This document shows positions 1-8,441 of a DNA stretch of 20,875 bases, one piece after another. Every line of letters begins with the position of its first letter. The first letter of the stretch is position 1. The translations under genes were made by a program, and so were the position numbers. The DNA comes from a virus. The notes beneath the pieces are model-generated. The model searched no databases. It was not told the origin of the DNA and saw only the letters and a list, made by a program, of their open reading frames with translations. The stretch spans positions 1-20,875 of IMG/VR virus record IMGVR_UViG_3300042879_000847; one strand, given 5' to 3'.

Positions 1-1
1 A

Positions 2-337
2 GCCCAACGATTCCTGCTGGCACACGACTTTGTGCGTAAATGGCAGGCTTTACATGGGGTGATGGTGGTTCCGCACACCACTTCCCGCAACAAACTAGAC
101 GAAAACTTGGGTGTCGAGGCTCTCCTGCCACAACTGTGGCGCACAGGTCAGGTTCGTTTGCCGACGATGCGGGAAAATTGGAAGACGTTGGCGTTTGTGG
201 AGGAAATGTCGTCGTGGACGCGCGACAAGAAGAACGGGACGGACTTGGTGATGGCTCACTGGTTCGCGGAGTTGCATATGCCGAATCTTGGTCCGGTGAA
301 AACGCCTCCAAGAATGTGGCGGCCGTCTTGGATTTAG
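2..337 (+). CDS. terL: Terminase large subunit, C-terminal part (partial)
   Basis: The reading frame is open from the left edge and ends at TAG 335-337, so only about the last 111 residues are present. The visible part matches the end of a terminase nuclease domain. It has a TTSRNKLDENLGVEALLP stretch, a basic QVRLPTM segment, and a GTDLVMAHWFAELH motif whose Asp is the usual late acidic residue of the RNase H-like nuclease. Terminase large subunits pump DNA into the prohead through the portal and cut the concatemer. A GTG at 32 could be read as a start, but the same frame continues upstream with similar character, so this is a truncated gene rather than a small one. The portal follows closely, as in most tailed phages. 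The family call is firm; the ATPase half lies outside the window. Confidence 0.88.
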   Translation, partial: AQRFLLAHDFVRKWQALHGVMVVPHTTSRNKLDENLGVEALLPQLWRTGQVRLPTMRENWKTLAFVEEMSSWTRDKKNGTDLVMAHWFAELHMPNLGPVKTPPRMWRPSWI

Positions 338-372
338 TGTGTTATCTTGGATGCACACGGATCTAGGAGCAC

Positions 373-654
373 ATGATGGCAGCAAAGAAGGCTAAGAAGG
401 CGGCACCAGCGAAAAAGGCACCAGCAAAGAAGGTTCCAACTGGACAAAAAGAAGATGATCGTCTTGCAAAGCGAGAAGAACAACTTCGTATTGCTCGCTA
501 TCGAACCGAATACAAGGGTGCGAGCAAGATAAACAATGCTTTGGAAAAGCGAGCTTGGACTCGTTATGGAAAAGCGTGGGAATCTGCACAGGGCGGGACT
601 GGTCGTTCGCTCTGGTCACGATTTGGTGGTGGCCCAAACTTGCGCGGAAAGTAG
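373..654 (+). CDS. Small lysine/alanine-rich basic protein between terminase and portal
   Basis: This 93-residue protein starts with a histone-tail-like stretch of KKA and PAKK repeats (about residues 4-22). A charged helical middle (DDRLAKREEQLRIARYRTEY) and a Gly/Arg-rich end follow. An AGGAG ribosome binding site at 365-369 sits 3 nt before the first ATG (373) and 6 nt before the in-frame ATG at 376, so the second ATG may be the real start. The gene lies in a short gap between terL and portal and ends 3 nt before the portal start. I do not recognise a named family. The composition suggests nucleic acid binding, and the position would allow a packaging or DNA-condensing role, but that is inference only. 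Confidence 0.7.
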   Translation: MMAAKKAKKAAPAKKAPAKKVPTGQKEDDRLAKREEQLRIARYRTEYKGASKINNALEKRAWTRYGKAWESAQGGTGRSLWSRFGGGPNLRGK

Positions 655-657
655 TCA

Positions 658-2421
658 ATGCTTTCCACAGACGAAATCGTTGAACTGTACAACCAGCGTC
701 GAAGGGCACTGGGACCAGTGCATGAGCAGATGCGCCGTGTACGCGAACTCGCGAACGGTGATGTCATTGTACCACTCAACGAACTGGACAGGAACGCGAA
801 GTCGTCTGTAGCGAACCTGCTTGTGCAAGGTTTGGATCAAATGTCGATGCGTGTCGCATCCACGATGCCATCCCCATACTTCCCACCGATGAAGGAAGGT
901 TCGGAGCGGTCTAAGAGTTCGGCTCGTACCCGTAAGCGGGCGATGCTTTCCATGTGGGATCACAACCGTATGCAGATGAAGATGCGTCGCCGCTCACGCC
1001 ACCTGCTTGGCTACAGCCAGTCGGCTGTTGTTATCAAACCTGATTTCAAAACGTTGATGCCAACCTGGTCTGTACGTAACCCGTTGGATACTTTCGCGGC
1101 ACCGATTGATGATCCTGATGATCCGCTACCCGAAGACTGCATTTTCTCGTATCGTGTCACCGCCTCGTATCTGATTCGCACCTACGGTGAACTTGTCACC
1201 AATCGTTTGCGTATGGGGCGCATTGATGCTGATACCCGTTACACGATGCTCGAATATGTATCACCATACGAAATTCAGCTTGTTGTTATGGGTGCAGAGA
1301 ATGATGCTCACCTGACCCCAGCAGAGTCATCTGGTCTTGGGGCTGTGATGGTTGAATACATCCCGAACCGTACAGGTATGCCGTTGGCTGTTGTTGCGAA
1401 CCGCATCACGTTGGATCGTCCACGCGGACAGTTCGATGGTGTGCTGGGAATGTATTACACCCGTGCCCGTCTACAAGCGCTCACCGAGATCGCTATTGAG
1501 CGCGGCATCTTCCCTGCCGAGTATCTGGTTGCGCGTTCAGGTGAGAACCCTGAGATCATTCAGATCGCTGACCCGCAAGCTGGTGTCATCGGTATCGTCA
1601 AGGGTGGCGACATCAAAGCCGAGCAACTCAACCCTGGTTACAAGACTGACACGGCTTTGGATCGGTTGGAGCGTCAGGAACGGCTTGAAGGTGCCATTCC
1701 AGCGGAATTTGGTGGCGAATCCGCCTCAAATATCCGTACCGGTCGGCGCGGCGAATCCGTTCTTTCTGCAACAGTTGACTATCGAGTTCAAGAAGCGCAA
1801 ACGACATTTGAGCAATCCATTCTGGCTGAGGACAAAATCGCTATTGCGATTGAGAAAGCGTATTGGGGTAACGAAAAGAAGTCATTCTATATTCCTGGTC
1901 GCGCCACAGTGGGACAAGATTCATACACGCCGAACAAGTTGTGGGAATCCGATTTCCATTATGTGGCGTATTCGGCGGCAGGCTCCGATGTGAACAGCCT
2001 GATTATTGGTCTAGGTCAGCGGCTCGGTACGGGATTGATGAGCAAAGAATCAGCGCGTGAAGCGGACCCGCTCATCACCGACCCTGATCTAGAACATGAT
2101 CGGATTATTGCGGAAGGGGTGGAGAGTGCTTTACTTCAGAGTATTCAGCAGCAGGCTTCGAATCCTGATGGCCCGTATCAACCAGAGGACTTGGCGTATC
2201 TGACCCGTCTTGTGGTGGAGCAGGATGTCCCGTTGTTTGAGGCGGTGAAGCGCACGGATCAGAGAGCACGTGATCGTCAGGCGGCGATGGCACCTCAGGG
2301 TGCACCTGAAACGATGCCAGGGTTGGCTATGCCTGGTATGGGTGCAGAGATGCAGGCTGCTGCACCTGTCCCTGCTGGTCCTCCACCTATCGGTGATTTG
2401 CTCGCACAGTTAGGAGGCTGA
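658..2421 (+). CDS. Portal protein
   Basis: This 587-residue protein directly follows terL and the small basic gene, which is the standard place for the portal. Portals form the dodecameric ring at one capsid vertex through which DNA enters and leaves. The N-terminal helical part (STDEIVELYNQRRRALGPVHEQM) leads into a VANLLVQGLDQMSMRVAS segment of the kind seen in actinophage portals. A long alpha/beta middle follows, and a helical C-terminal crown ends in a Pro/Gly/Met-rich tail (about residues 540-587). A GGAAAG ribosome binding site at 646-651 lies 6 nt before ATG 658. The length is normal for the family. The call rests on context plus overall character; I see no short diagnostic motif. 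Confidence 0.82.
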   Translation: MLSTDEIVELYNQRRRALGPVHEQMRRVRELANGDVIVPLNELDRNAKSSVANLLVQGLDQMSMRVASTMPSPYFPPMKEGSERSKSSARTRKRAMLSMWDHNRMQMKMRRRSRHLLGYSQSAVVIKPDFKTLMPTWSVRNPLDTFAAPIDDPDDPLPEDCIFSYRVTASYLIRTYGELVTNRLRMGRIDADTRYTMLEYVSPYEIQLVVMGAENDAHLTPAESSGLGAVMVEYIPNRTGMPLAVVANRITLDRPRGQFDGVLGMYYTRARLQALTEIAIERGIFPAEYLVARSGENPEIIQIADPQAGVIGIVKGGDIKAEQLNPGYKTDTALDRLERQERLEGAIPAEFGGESASNIRTGRRGESVLSATVDYRVQEAQTTFEQSILAEDKIAIAIEKAYWGNEKKSFYIPGRATVGQDSYTPNKLWESDFHYVAYSAAGSDVNSLIIGLGQRLGTGLMSKESAREADPLITDPDLEHDRIIAEGVESALLQSIQQQASNPDGPYQPEDLAYLTRLVVEQDVPLFEAVKRTDQRARDRQAAMAPQGAPETMPGLAMPGMGAEMQAAAPVPAGPPPIGDLLAQLGG

Positions 2422-2422
2422 A

Positions 2423-2803
2423 ATGTCTGACACCCCGTACTCGAATCGGAGCGATCTTCAGAATGTTGCTGCGAAAGTAGCAACAGGTCAAACCTACGGT
2501 ATGGCTAAACAGCAGATGGATGCGCAACGCGCCGTCCCAATGGGCAAATCGCCTGTCGATGTGGCGGCTGTTCAGCGTCCGGTGCCTGGAACGTTGGGTT
2601 CGTTGACTCGCCCAACTGAGCGTCCGATGGAACCGATCACGGCTGGTGCCCCGTTCGGTGCTGGACCGTCACCAACTGCTGCTGGCATCCCGATGCCAAC
2701 TTCTGCTTCCGCATCAGCGTTGGATGAGGTTCGCGCTATCGCAAGCATCTACGGGAATGATGATCTTCTTGATTTGTTGGATGCGTATGGAAACGACATC
2801 TGA
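2423..2803 (+). CDS. Small Pro/Ala-rich virion-block protein, function unknown
   Basis: This 126-residue protein begins SDTPYSNRSDLQNVAAKVATGQ and then has YGMAKQQMDAQRAVPMG. I associate that arrangement (a DL stretch, then ATGQ, YG, a Gln-rich helix and AVP) with small proteins encoded just after the portal in actinophages. The centre (residues about 50-95) is Pro/Ala/Gly/Ser-rich and probably disordered. The end (ALDEVRAIASIYGNDDLLDLLDAYG) looks like an acidic helical hairpin. A strong TAGGAGG site at 2411-2417 lies 5 nt before the ATG. Its stop overlaps the next start in TGATG (2801-2805), so the giant gene behind it is probably translationally coupled to it. It could be a small assembly factor or a linker; no function is assigned. 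Confidence 0.75.
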   Translation: MSDTPYSNRSDLQNVAAKVATGQTYGMAKQQMDAQRAVPMGKSPVDVAAVQRPVPGTLGSLTRPTERPMEPITAGAPFGAGPSPTAAGIPMPTSASASALDEVRAIASIYGNDDLLDLLDAYGNDI

Positions 2804-5800
2804 TGTATCTGTCGCGTCAAATCGTCCCAGAAACTAAATCCGCACCCGCCACCAAACCTGAACCGCAGGTGTCGATGACTCCTGCACAAGCTGAACGGCT
2901 TTCGCAGATCAAGCAGCGGGCAGGATGGATCCCACCCGACTATCAGGTGCAACTCGCAAAAAGTAACGCAACCGATCAGGCTGTTGATGCTGTAGCCAAC
3001 ATGAAGGCTAAGCAGATTGTTGACGATCAGGCATCCGAGGAAGAAGGTGGCTGGTGGCGACGTAACGTGTACGACCGTTTGAAAGCCGGAACCCGTTGGG
3101 GGTTCGCTGGTTTGAACTTTGTTCCAGAGTTCGTGCAGGGCGGTTTAGCGCAGATCGTTGATGAGGACAACAGTGTTGATGGCTGGTTCATTTCTTCGAC
3201 GCTCGGCTCAATGATTGAGAACCCTGAGTTGCAGGGTGAAGGGTTTTTCGCTGACGAGAAACTGATGGAGAAGCAGGCTGAACGTGCTCGCCGTTATCGC
3301 GGTACGGTAAACGGGTCTGCGTGGACCGTTGGACGTGGCGCAGCAAACGTAGTGTTCAAACCAAACTCGAAGCCGTACAACATCATGTCCGGCATTTTGG
3401 ATGCTGTTGCGATGGTCAAGTTCGATCCAACTGGGCCAGTGACTAAAGGTTTGAAGTATGTCACTAAAGGCAAGAACACTGTTCCGTTGTTCGCTGATGA
3501 GGCGACTCGTGCGTTGCGTGAAGCGCTTGAATCACAGGCTGGTGTTACTCGTGGTTTGGCGGAAGCAACTCTTGATGGAACGAAGTTTGATGCGTTCACC
3601 CGCACGAACGGTCGCATGGTTCGTCTTGTTGATCGTCTAACAGAAATCAAGAACCCTGTTCGTATCGCAGAAATCTTTGATTACAACCTGCCGAACGAGA
3701 TGATTACTGCGCTTGCTGACGCAAATGATCCTGATGTTGTTCGAGCGGTCTTGGGTGCTGGTTGGACGGTGCGTGGTGGTACCGCACTACCGCAAGACAT
3801 TCGCCTGATTCAAGGAAACCGTGTGGTTTCTGGTGTTGGGGATTTCATTGTTGAACGCGCCCCGTTCATTGACGGTATCCGCAAGTCACGTTTCTTCACC
3901 TCGATGGGTGACGCAAAGATTGTTACCCACGGAACACAGGAAGATAACCGTAACGCAGTCAAATCCATTGTGTCCTACCTGCGCACAGCTGGTGTTGATA
4001 ACGACACCGTTGACAGTGTTGCGAACCTTGCGTTCCGCTCGTTCACCCCTGGTGCTTCAGATGTTGCCCGTAAGCAGACTATGGATGCGTTCTACCAAAC
4101 GTTGAAGTCAGTGATGCGGGTCGATGGGATACCAGAACAATCGATTGACGAACTGTTCAATGTCGGCCGCCGCCGCATGGATCAGATGCGCCGATACTTG
4201 CAGGATCGTCTTGGTATGCCGTTCGACAACGGATACAAGTCTTACCTGATGAATAAGGACCGAGAGTTTCTTCCAGTTGAAGACATTGAGCGAATCATCA
4301 AAGAACTTGGTTTGGAGAAGGGTGGAAAGTCTGCGATCACGTCACCAACCGAACTGGTTGAGTTGTTGGATCGAGCAATCGTTTTGCCTGACTTGCGCGA
4401 GGTACGCCGATTCACCCGTAGCAAACTGTTCCGTGACGTTATCGGTGAACGGATGGGCAAGCTCCCTATCACCGCTAAACGGCAAACCCGCATGGTTGAG
4501 GTCATCACCGATGAGAAACGGTTTGATGAAGTCACCCGCGAAATCAACGACCTTCTGGAATTGCCGAACCCTGTTGATGCCGACTATGTGAAGTTGGAAG
4601 AACTACAGAAAGAACTTGCCTCGTTGAAGGCGATGGAGCCACGCAAGATCATCACCCCAGATCAGCGTTTCGCCTTCGAAGCAGTTGACTTTATGCAGAA
4701 CCAGTTGTGGAAGCCCCTTGCGCTGGCTACTGGTGGTTATGTGGTGCGTAACTCGTTGGATGCGCAGGTGCGTATGGCGTTCAGCGAACTCCCCTCACTG
4801 TTCACCCACCCGTTCGAGTACATCAACCTGGTGCTGGGTTCATCGAAGAAGATGACGTTGCGTATGGAAAACTTGGCGAAGGTGCGTGGCCGTGCCAAGC
4901 CTGGTGAGGTTTTGCCTGAGGATGTTTTGACGCTTGATGATTTGCGTGAGGATGTGCGTGAAGCCCTTACGTTTGGTTTGCGTCAGCAGGGTCTTGGTGC
5001 ATCAGAGATTGATAATCATTTGATTGCGACTGGTTCGTTTGACAATGTGAATCGTGGTATGTCGAACGGTTTGGCGTTGCATACGGATGCTGTTGTGCAG
5101 AACGGTCGCCGTACTCAGGGTGATCCGTTGCGGAAAGTCGCTACTCAGACATTTGTTGAGATGGGTGGCGTAAACAAAACCTCTATTGATATTGCTGCCA
5201 ACCGTGTAGCAAACGTAATCATAAAAAATCCAGACATCCGCAATGGTGTCGATGACCTTCACAAGTTCGGTTTTGAGATCACGGCTGCGGAAACCGGTCG
5301 CAAGGCTCGTACGCCCGCTATTGATTTGACAGTTCTACCCGAAGATGAACAGCTTGCCGCATACCGCCAGTACGCATATCGGGTCGTAGTCGGAAATCAG
5401 CAGATTTTGACCGGCGCTATCCCTGAAGCAGGGTTCATGTATGCGTTCGGATACGTTCCGAAAACAGCGGGCGGGAAAATGGCTGGCGCGTTTGAGCAGG
5501 CTGTTGACGAGTTGACCGTGTTAGAGCGACCGCAAGCTGGGTTTGTGGGTGCGACGGTACAGATGGCGGACGATCAGATTGGTGTTGTTACGCGCGTATC
5601 TGATTTATCTGGCGAGTTCGTGGTTGATCCGTTTGATGGTTCGGTGGTGGAGTTGAAGGGTCTTGTTGCGACTGTTCAGCCGGTGTTCCCCGATAAGGCT
5701 TTTGATGCGACGTATGGTTCGCGTGAGGCTCGCAAGTTGATTGAGTTGATGCCTGTGTCGGATGATGCGGCTCGACCTGGTTTGCCGATGGTGTTGAAGC

Positions 5801-7656
5801 GTGAGTTGTTGATGCGTGACGAGCGTTTCAAGACTCGTGCACAGAATCTTGAAGATGGGATGAATCAGGCTACGAACTGGTTTTTCGGTCGTTTGTATGG
5901 GACTGTGACCCGCAAGTTGGAGCGTTCGCCTGTGTTCCGCGAGTACTATTACCGTCAGGTGACTGATCTTGCTGGTCGGTTGAAGCCTGAGGATGCTCAA
6001 CGTTTCTTGGATGACGCGGCTGCTAAAGCAAAGAAGGCTGGTGTCAGCATCCAGGATTATGTTGGCGACAAGCAGATGGTGAGCGTTCTCCGCAGATCAG
6101 CCGAAACAACTGGCGACATCAGTTTGGAAGAATTGGATGATTACGCCAAGTTCGTGGCGTTGACACGTACCAAAGAACTTTTGTACGACGCATCAAATCG
6201 CAGCAACCTCGAAGATGTGCTCCGTGTCATCATGCCGTTTGCCCCAGCATGGAAAGAAATCATGGGTACCTATGTCGGGTTTATGAAAGCGAACCCCGTG
6301 AACACAGCCCGCTCATTCCAGCGTATCTACACAGGTTTACAGGGTGCAGACCCAGACAATGACGGGCGCGGATTCTTCTATCAGGATCCGAACACGAATC
6401 AGATGATGTTTACTTTCCCTGCATCAGGCACATTGGCGAAAGTTCTTACTGGTTTGGATGCGCCGTTGGAGGCACCGGTGAAGCGTCTGTCGCAAGGTAT
6501 TCAGGCGTTCCCTGCGCTCGGTCCTATGGGTCAGGTGGCAGCCTCGAAGATTCTTCCGCATCTACCTGAAGCAGAGTTCTTTACTGGCTTGTTGTTGCCG
6601 TATGGTTTGAAAGGTCCCGCAACAGCGTTCAACCCGACACCACAATGGTTGCAGAAAGCAACACAAGTTTTCACAGCCCCTACAGCCGATCTGGAAACAC
6701 AATACGCCAACACCTACATCGAAACACTGCGAGCACTCTCAGCCTCCGGCGACTATGACCTTTCATCGAAGGATGACATCAACCAACTGGAATCGGACGC
6801 AAAGTTCAAGGCCCGCATCTTGATGGGTTTCCGTGCCCTCTCCCAGTTCTTTGGTCCGACAGCTGGTGCTACAGAGTTCAAGATTCCGACCGAGCAGGGC
6901 GACAGGTTCGTGAGCGGACTCATCAAAGAGTTTTACGATATGCAAGCCAACCCTGACATCGGTTACGAGAAAGCGGTTCCAGAGTTTTTGCGTATCTACG
7001 GTGATGAGGCAGCACTCTATGTGGCATCGAAAACACGCTCAGTGGCGGAAGGTTTGGAGGCAACAAAAGAGTTCCAGGATTGGGCTGACGCTAACGCAGG
7101 GCTGGTGAAGGATTATGCGTCGGTTGCTAACTATCTGGCTCCTGCTGGATCGGACTTCAATTTCGCGGTGTGGAGCCTTCAGTTGCAGCGCGGTGAACGT
7201 GTCCGGTTGACGGATCGTGAAGTGGTTGAGTTGGCTCAGCAGCGTATCGGTTCAGCTAAGTATCGTGATGCTCGCCGTCAGGTTGGACCGTATCCGTCTG
7301 ATGCTGCTCGTGACGCTTTGAAGCGGTATCGAGAGTTCCTGCACGGTAAGTACCCTGGGTTTCCTGCGGTGGCAGAGTTCGAGGTTGGGTCGTTCTACAA
7401 TGACATTCTTTCGTTGAAGGATCTTGTGGATGATCCTCGGTCGGCGGGGAATGATACGGCTGTTGCGATCCGTGAGTATTTGATTGCTCGTGAGCGGGCT
7501 ATCGCGGTGTCTGGTGTGTCGGAGCAAGGGTTCAAGACTGCTAAATCTGCTGCTCGTGCTCGTGCAGGTTTGGAAAGTATCGGTATCTCGTTGGCAGAGA
7601 AGTATCCTGGGTTTTCCCGTATTTTTGATCGTCTATTAGCATCTGAGGTGGAATAA
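2803..7656 (+). CDS. Giant 1617-residue virion protein, probable internal/ejection protein
   Basis: One uninterrupted frame of 1617 residues starts at the ATG within TGATG. It is by far the largest gene in the window, about 23% of its length. Visible parts are a disordered Pro-rich N-terminus (1-30), a charged coiled-coil-like stretch (about 564-615), an Arg/Asn-containing GGYVVRNSLDAQVR segment near 642-656, and a compact beta-rich stretch near 913-962 that could be an SH3-like barrel. A Trp/Pro-rich block near 1139-1300 includes MPFAPAWKEIMGTYVGFM and GFFYQDPNTNQMMFTFPASG. It ends SLAEKYPGFSRIFDRLLASE. Similar segments occur, to my recollection, in very large unnamed actinophage proteins. 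No peptidase, transglycosylase or toxin signature is visible. Its place between portal and scaffold fits a protein packed inside the head and ejected with DNA. A tape measure is unlikely because there is no long helical repeat. Confidence 0.72.
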   Translation: MYLSRQIVPETKSAPATKPEPQVSMTPAQAERLSQIKQRAGWIPPDYQVQLAKSNATDQAVDAVANMKAKQIVDDQASEEEGGWWRRNVYDRLKAGTRWGFAGLNFVPEFVQGGLAQIVDEDNSVDGWFISSTLGSMIENPELQGEGFFADEKLMEKQAERARRYRGTVNGSAWTVGRGAANVVFKPNSKPYNIMSGILDAVAMVKFDPTGPVTKGLKYVTKGKNTVPLFADEATRALREALESQAGVTRGLAEATLDGTKFDAFTRTNGRMVRLVDRLTEIKNPVRIAEIFDYNLPNEMITALADANDPDVVRAVLGAGWTVRGGTALPQDIRLIQGNRVVSGVGDFIVERAPFIDGIRKSRFFTSMGDAKIVTHGTQEDNRNAVKSIVSYLRTAGVDNDTVDSVANLAFRSFTPGASDVARKQTMDAFYQTLKSVMRVDGIPEQSIDELFNVGRRRMDQMRRYLQDRLGMPFDNGYKSYLMNKDREFLPVEDIERIIKELGLEKGGKSAITSPTELVELLDRAIVLPDLREVRRFTRSKLFRDVIGERMGKLPITAKRQTRMVEVITDEKRFDEVTREINDLLELPNPVDADYVKLEELQKELASLKAMEPRKIITPDQRFAFEAVDFMQNQLWKPLALATGGYVVRNSLDAQVRMAFSELPSLFTHPFEYINLVLGSSKKMTLRMENLAKVRGRAKPGEVLPEDVLTLDDLREDVREALTFGLRQQGLGASEIDNHLIATGSFDNVNRGMSNGLALHTDAVVQNGRRTQGDPLRKVATQTFVEMGGVNKTSIDIAANRVANVIIKNPDIRNGVDDLHKFGFEITAAETGRKARTPAIDLTVLPEDEQLAAYRQYAYRVVVGNQQILTGAIPEAGFMYAFGYVPKTAGGKMAGAFEQAVDELTVLERPQAGFVGATVQMADDQIGVVTRVSDLSGEFVVDPFDGSVVELKGLVATVQPVFPDKAFDATYGSREARKLIELMPVSDDAARPGLPMVLKRELLMRDERFKTRAQNLEDGMNQATNWFFGRLYGTVTRKLERSPVFREYYYRQVTDLAGRLKPEDAQRFLDDAAAKAKKAGVSIQDYVGDKQMVSVLRRSAETTGDISLEELDDYAKFVALTRTKELLYDASNRSNLEDVLRVIMPFAPAWKEIMGTYVGFMKANPVNTARSFQRIYTGLQGADPDNDGRGFFYQDPNTNQMMFTFPASGTLAKVLTGLDAPLEAPVKRLSQGIQAFPALGPMGQVAASKILPHLPEAEFFTGLLLPYGLKGPATAFNPTPQWLQKATQVFTAPTADLETQYANTYIETLRALSASGDYDLSSKDDINQLESDAKFKARILMGFRALSQFFGPTAGATEFKIPTEQGDRFVSGLIKEFYDMQANPDIGYEKAVPEFLRIYGDEAALYVASKTRSVAEGLEATKEFQDWADANAGLVKDYASVANYLAPAGSDFNFAVWSLQLQRGERVRLTDREVVELAQQRIGSAKYRDARRQVGPYPSDAARDALKRYREFLHGKYPGFPAVAEFEVGSFYNDILSLKDLVDDPRSAGNDTAVAIREYLIARERAIAVSGVSEQGFKTAKSAARARAGLESIGISLAEKYPGFSRIFDRLLASEVE

Positions 7657-7658
7657 CT

Positions 7659-8441
7659 ATGGCAACTGACCCGATTGATCCAGCGCAGGTAGCAGACGAG
7701 GGCACCGACTGGTCGGCGTTTTTTGGTGGTGGCCAAACTGATCTTGGCGAAGATTTCCCGTATGGGAATCGTGTAGTTCGTGGTTTCGGCCCGAACATTC
7801 TTCCTGAGCAGGAAGCAACGATTCGCGGAAAACTGAAGTATTACGGGATGCCTGGTGGCAAAAAGAGTGCTTCCGTTTATCAGGGTGAGTTCTTAGTTGA
7901 TGGGCAAGGGCTAATCGTTCGCGGACCATACGATGTTGATGCTGATTCGTACAACGAGCTGTATGCGATGAGTGACACGAAACGGCAAACGATTCTGAAT
8001 CTGCTGTATTCGCGTGGCTTCTACGGCACGTCTAAGCCTTCTGCTACTGGCACGTTGGGGAAGGATCGTTCTGCGTTCAAAGAGTTTTTGCAGTACGCGA
8101 ACTCGAAGGGTCGTACATGGGATGTGGTGTTGGCAAATGTGGTGGCTGACCCGAATCGTGTAACGATTGGTGGTGGTGCTAGTTATCGGACTACACCGAA
8201 AGAAGATTTGACGGAGTATCTGCGTAAAGCGTCGTTGGATCGTTTGGGTCGCACGATGACGAAAGCGGACATTGATCGTGCTGTGGCGGCGATTCAGTCG
8301 CAGGAAGCGTCGAAGGGTCCGCAGGCTCCTGCTACGTCGGTGATGGCTGAGCAGCAGGTTGTACAGTTGAATCCGGATCAGGATAAGGCTGTGAGGTTTC
8401 GTCGGGGTGTTGACTTGTTCATGGGATTGTTGGGTCAGTAG
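7659..8441 (+). CDS. Virion-block protein of 260 residues, probable internal virion component
   Basis: Start ATG 7659 follows the giant gene by 2 nt, and GAGGTGG at 7645-7651 is a good ribosome binding site. The N-terminus (DWSAFFGGGQTDLGEDFPYG) is acidic and aromatic. The middle has a short helical repeat-like region (YSRGFYG, then AFKEFLQYANSKGRTWD), and residues about 193-213 read LGRTMTKADIDRAVAAIQSQ. That last segment resembles small helical units near the C-terminus of other phage internal virion proteins, in my memory. No catalytic Glu in a lysozyme or transglycosylase setting can be identified with confidence. It is followed by another large helical protein through a 1-nt overlap, so it probably belongs to the same complex as its neighbours. 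The exact role is unknown. Confidence 0.68.
   Translation: MATDPIDPAQVADEGTDWSAFFGGGQTDLGEDFPYGNRVVRGFGPNILPEQEATIRGKLKYYGMPGGKKSASVYQGEFLVDGQGLIVRGPYDVDADSYNELYAMSDTKRQTILNLLYSRGFYGTSKPSATGTLGKDRSAFKEFLQYANSKGRTWDVVLANVVADPNRVTIGGGASYRTTPKEDLTEYLRKASLDRLGRTMTKADIDRAVAAIQSQEASKGPQAPATSVMAEQQVVQLNPDQDKAVRFRRGVDLFMGLLGQ

Noticed and set aside
1352-1993. A 213-codon open frame in another + frame inside the portal gene
   Set aside because: Its Arg/Ser/Leu-rich composition and lack of its own ribosome site mark it as a shadow of the portal.
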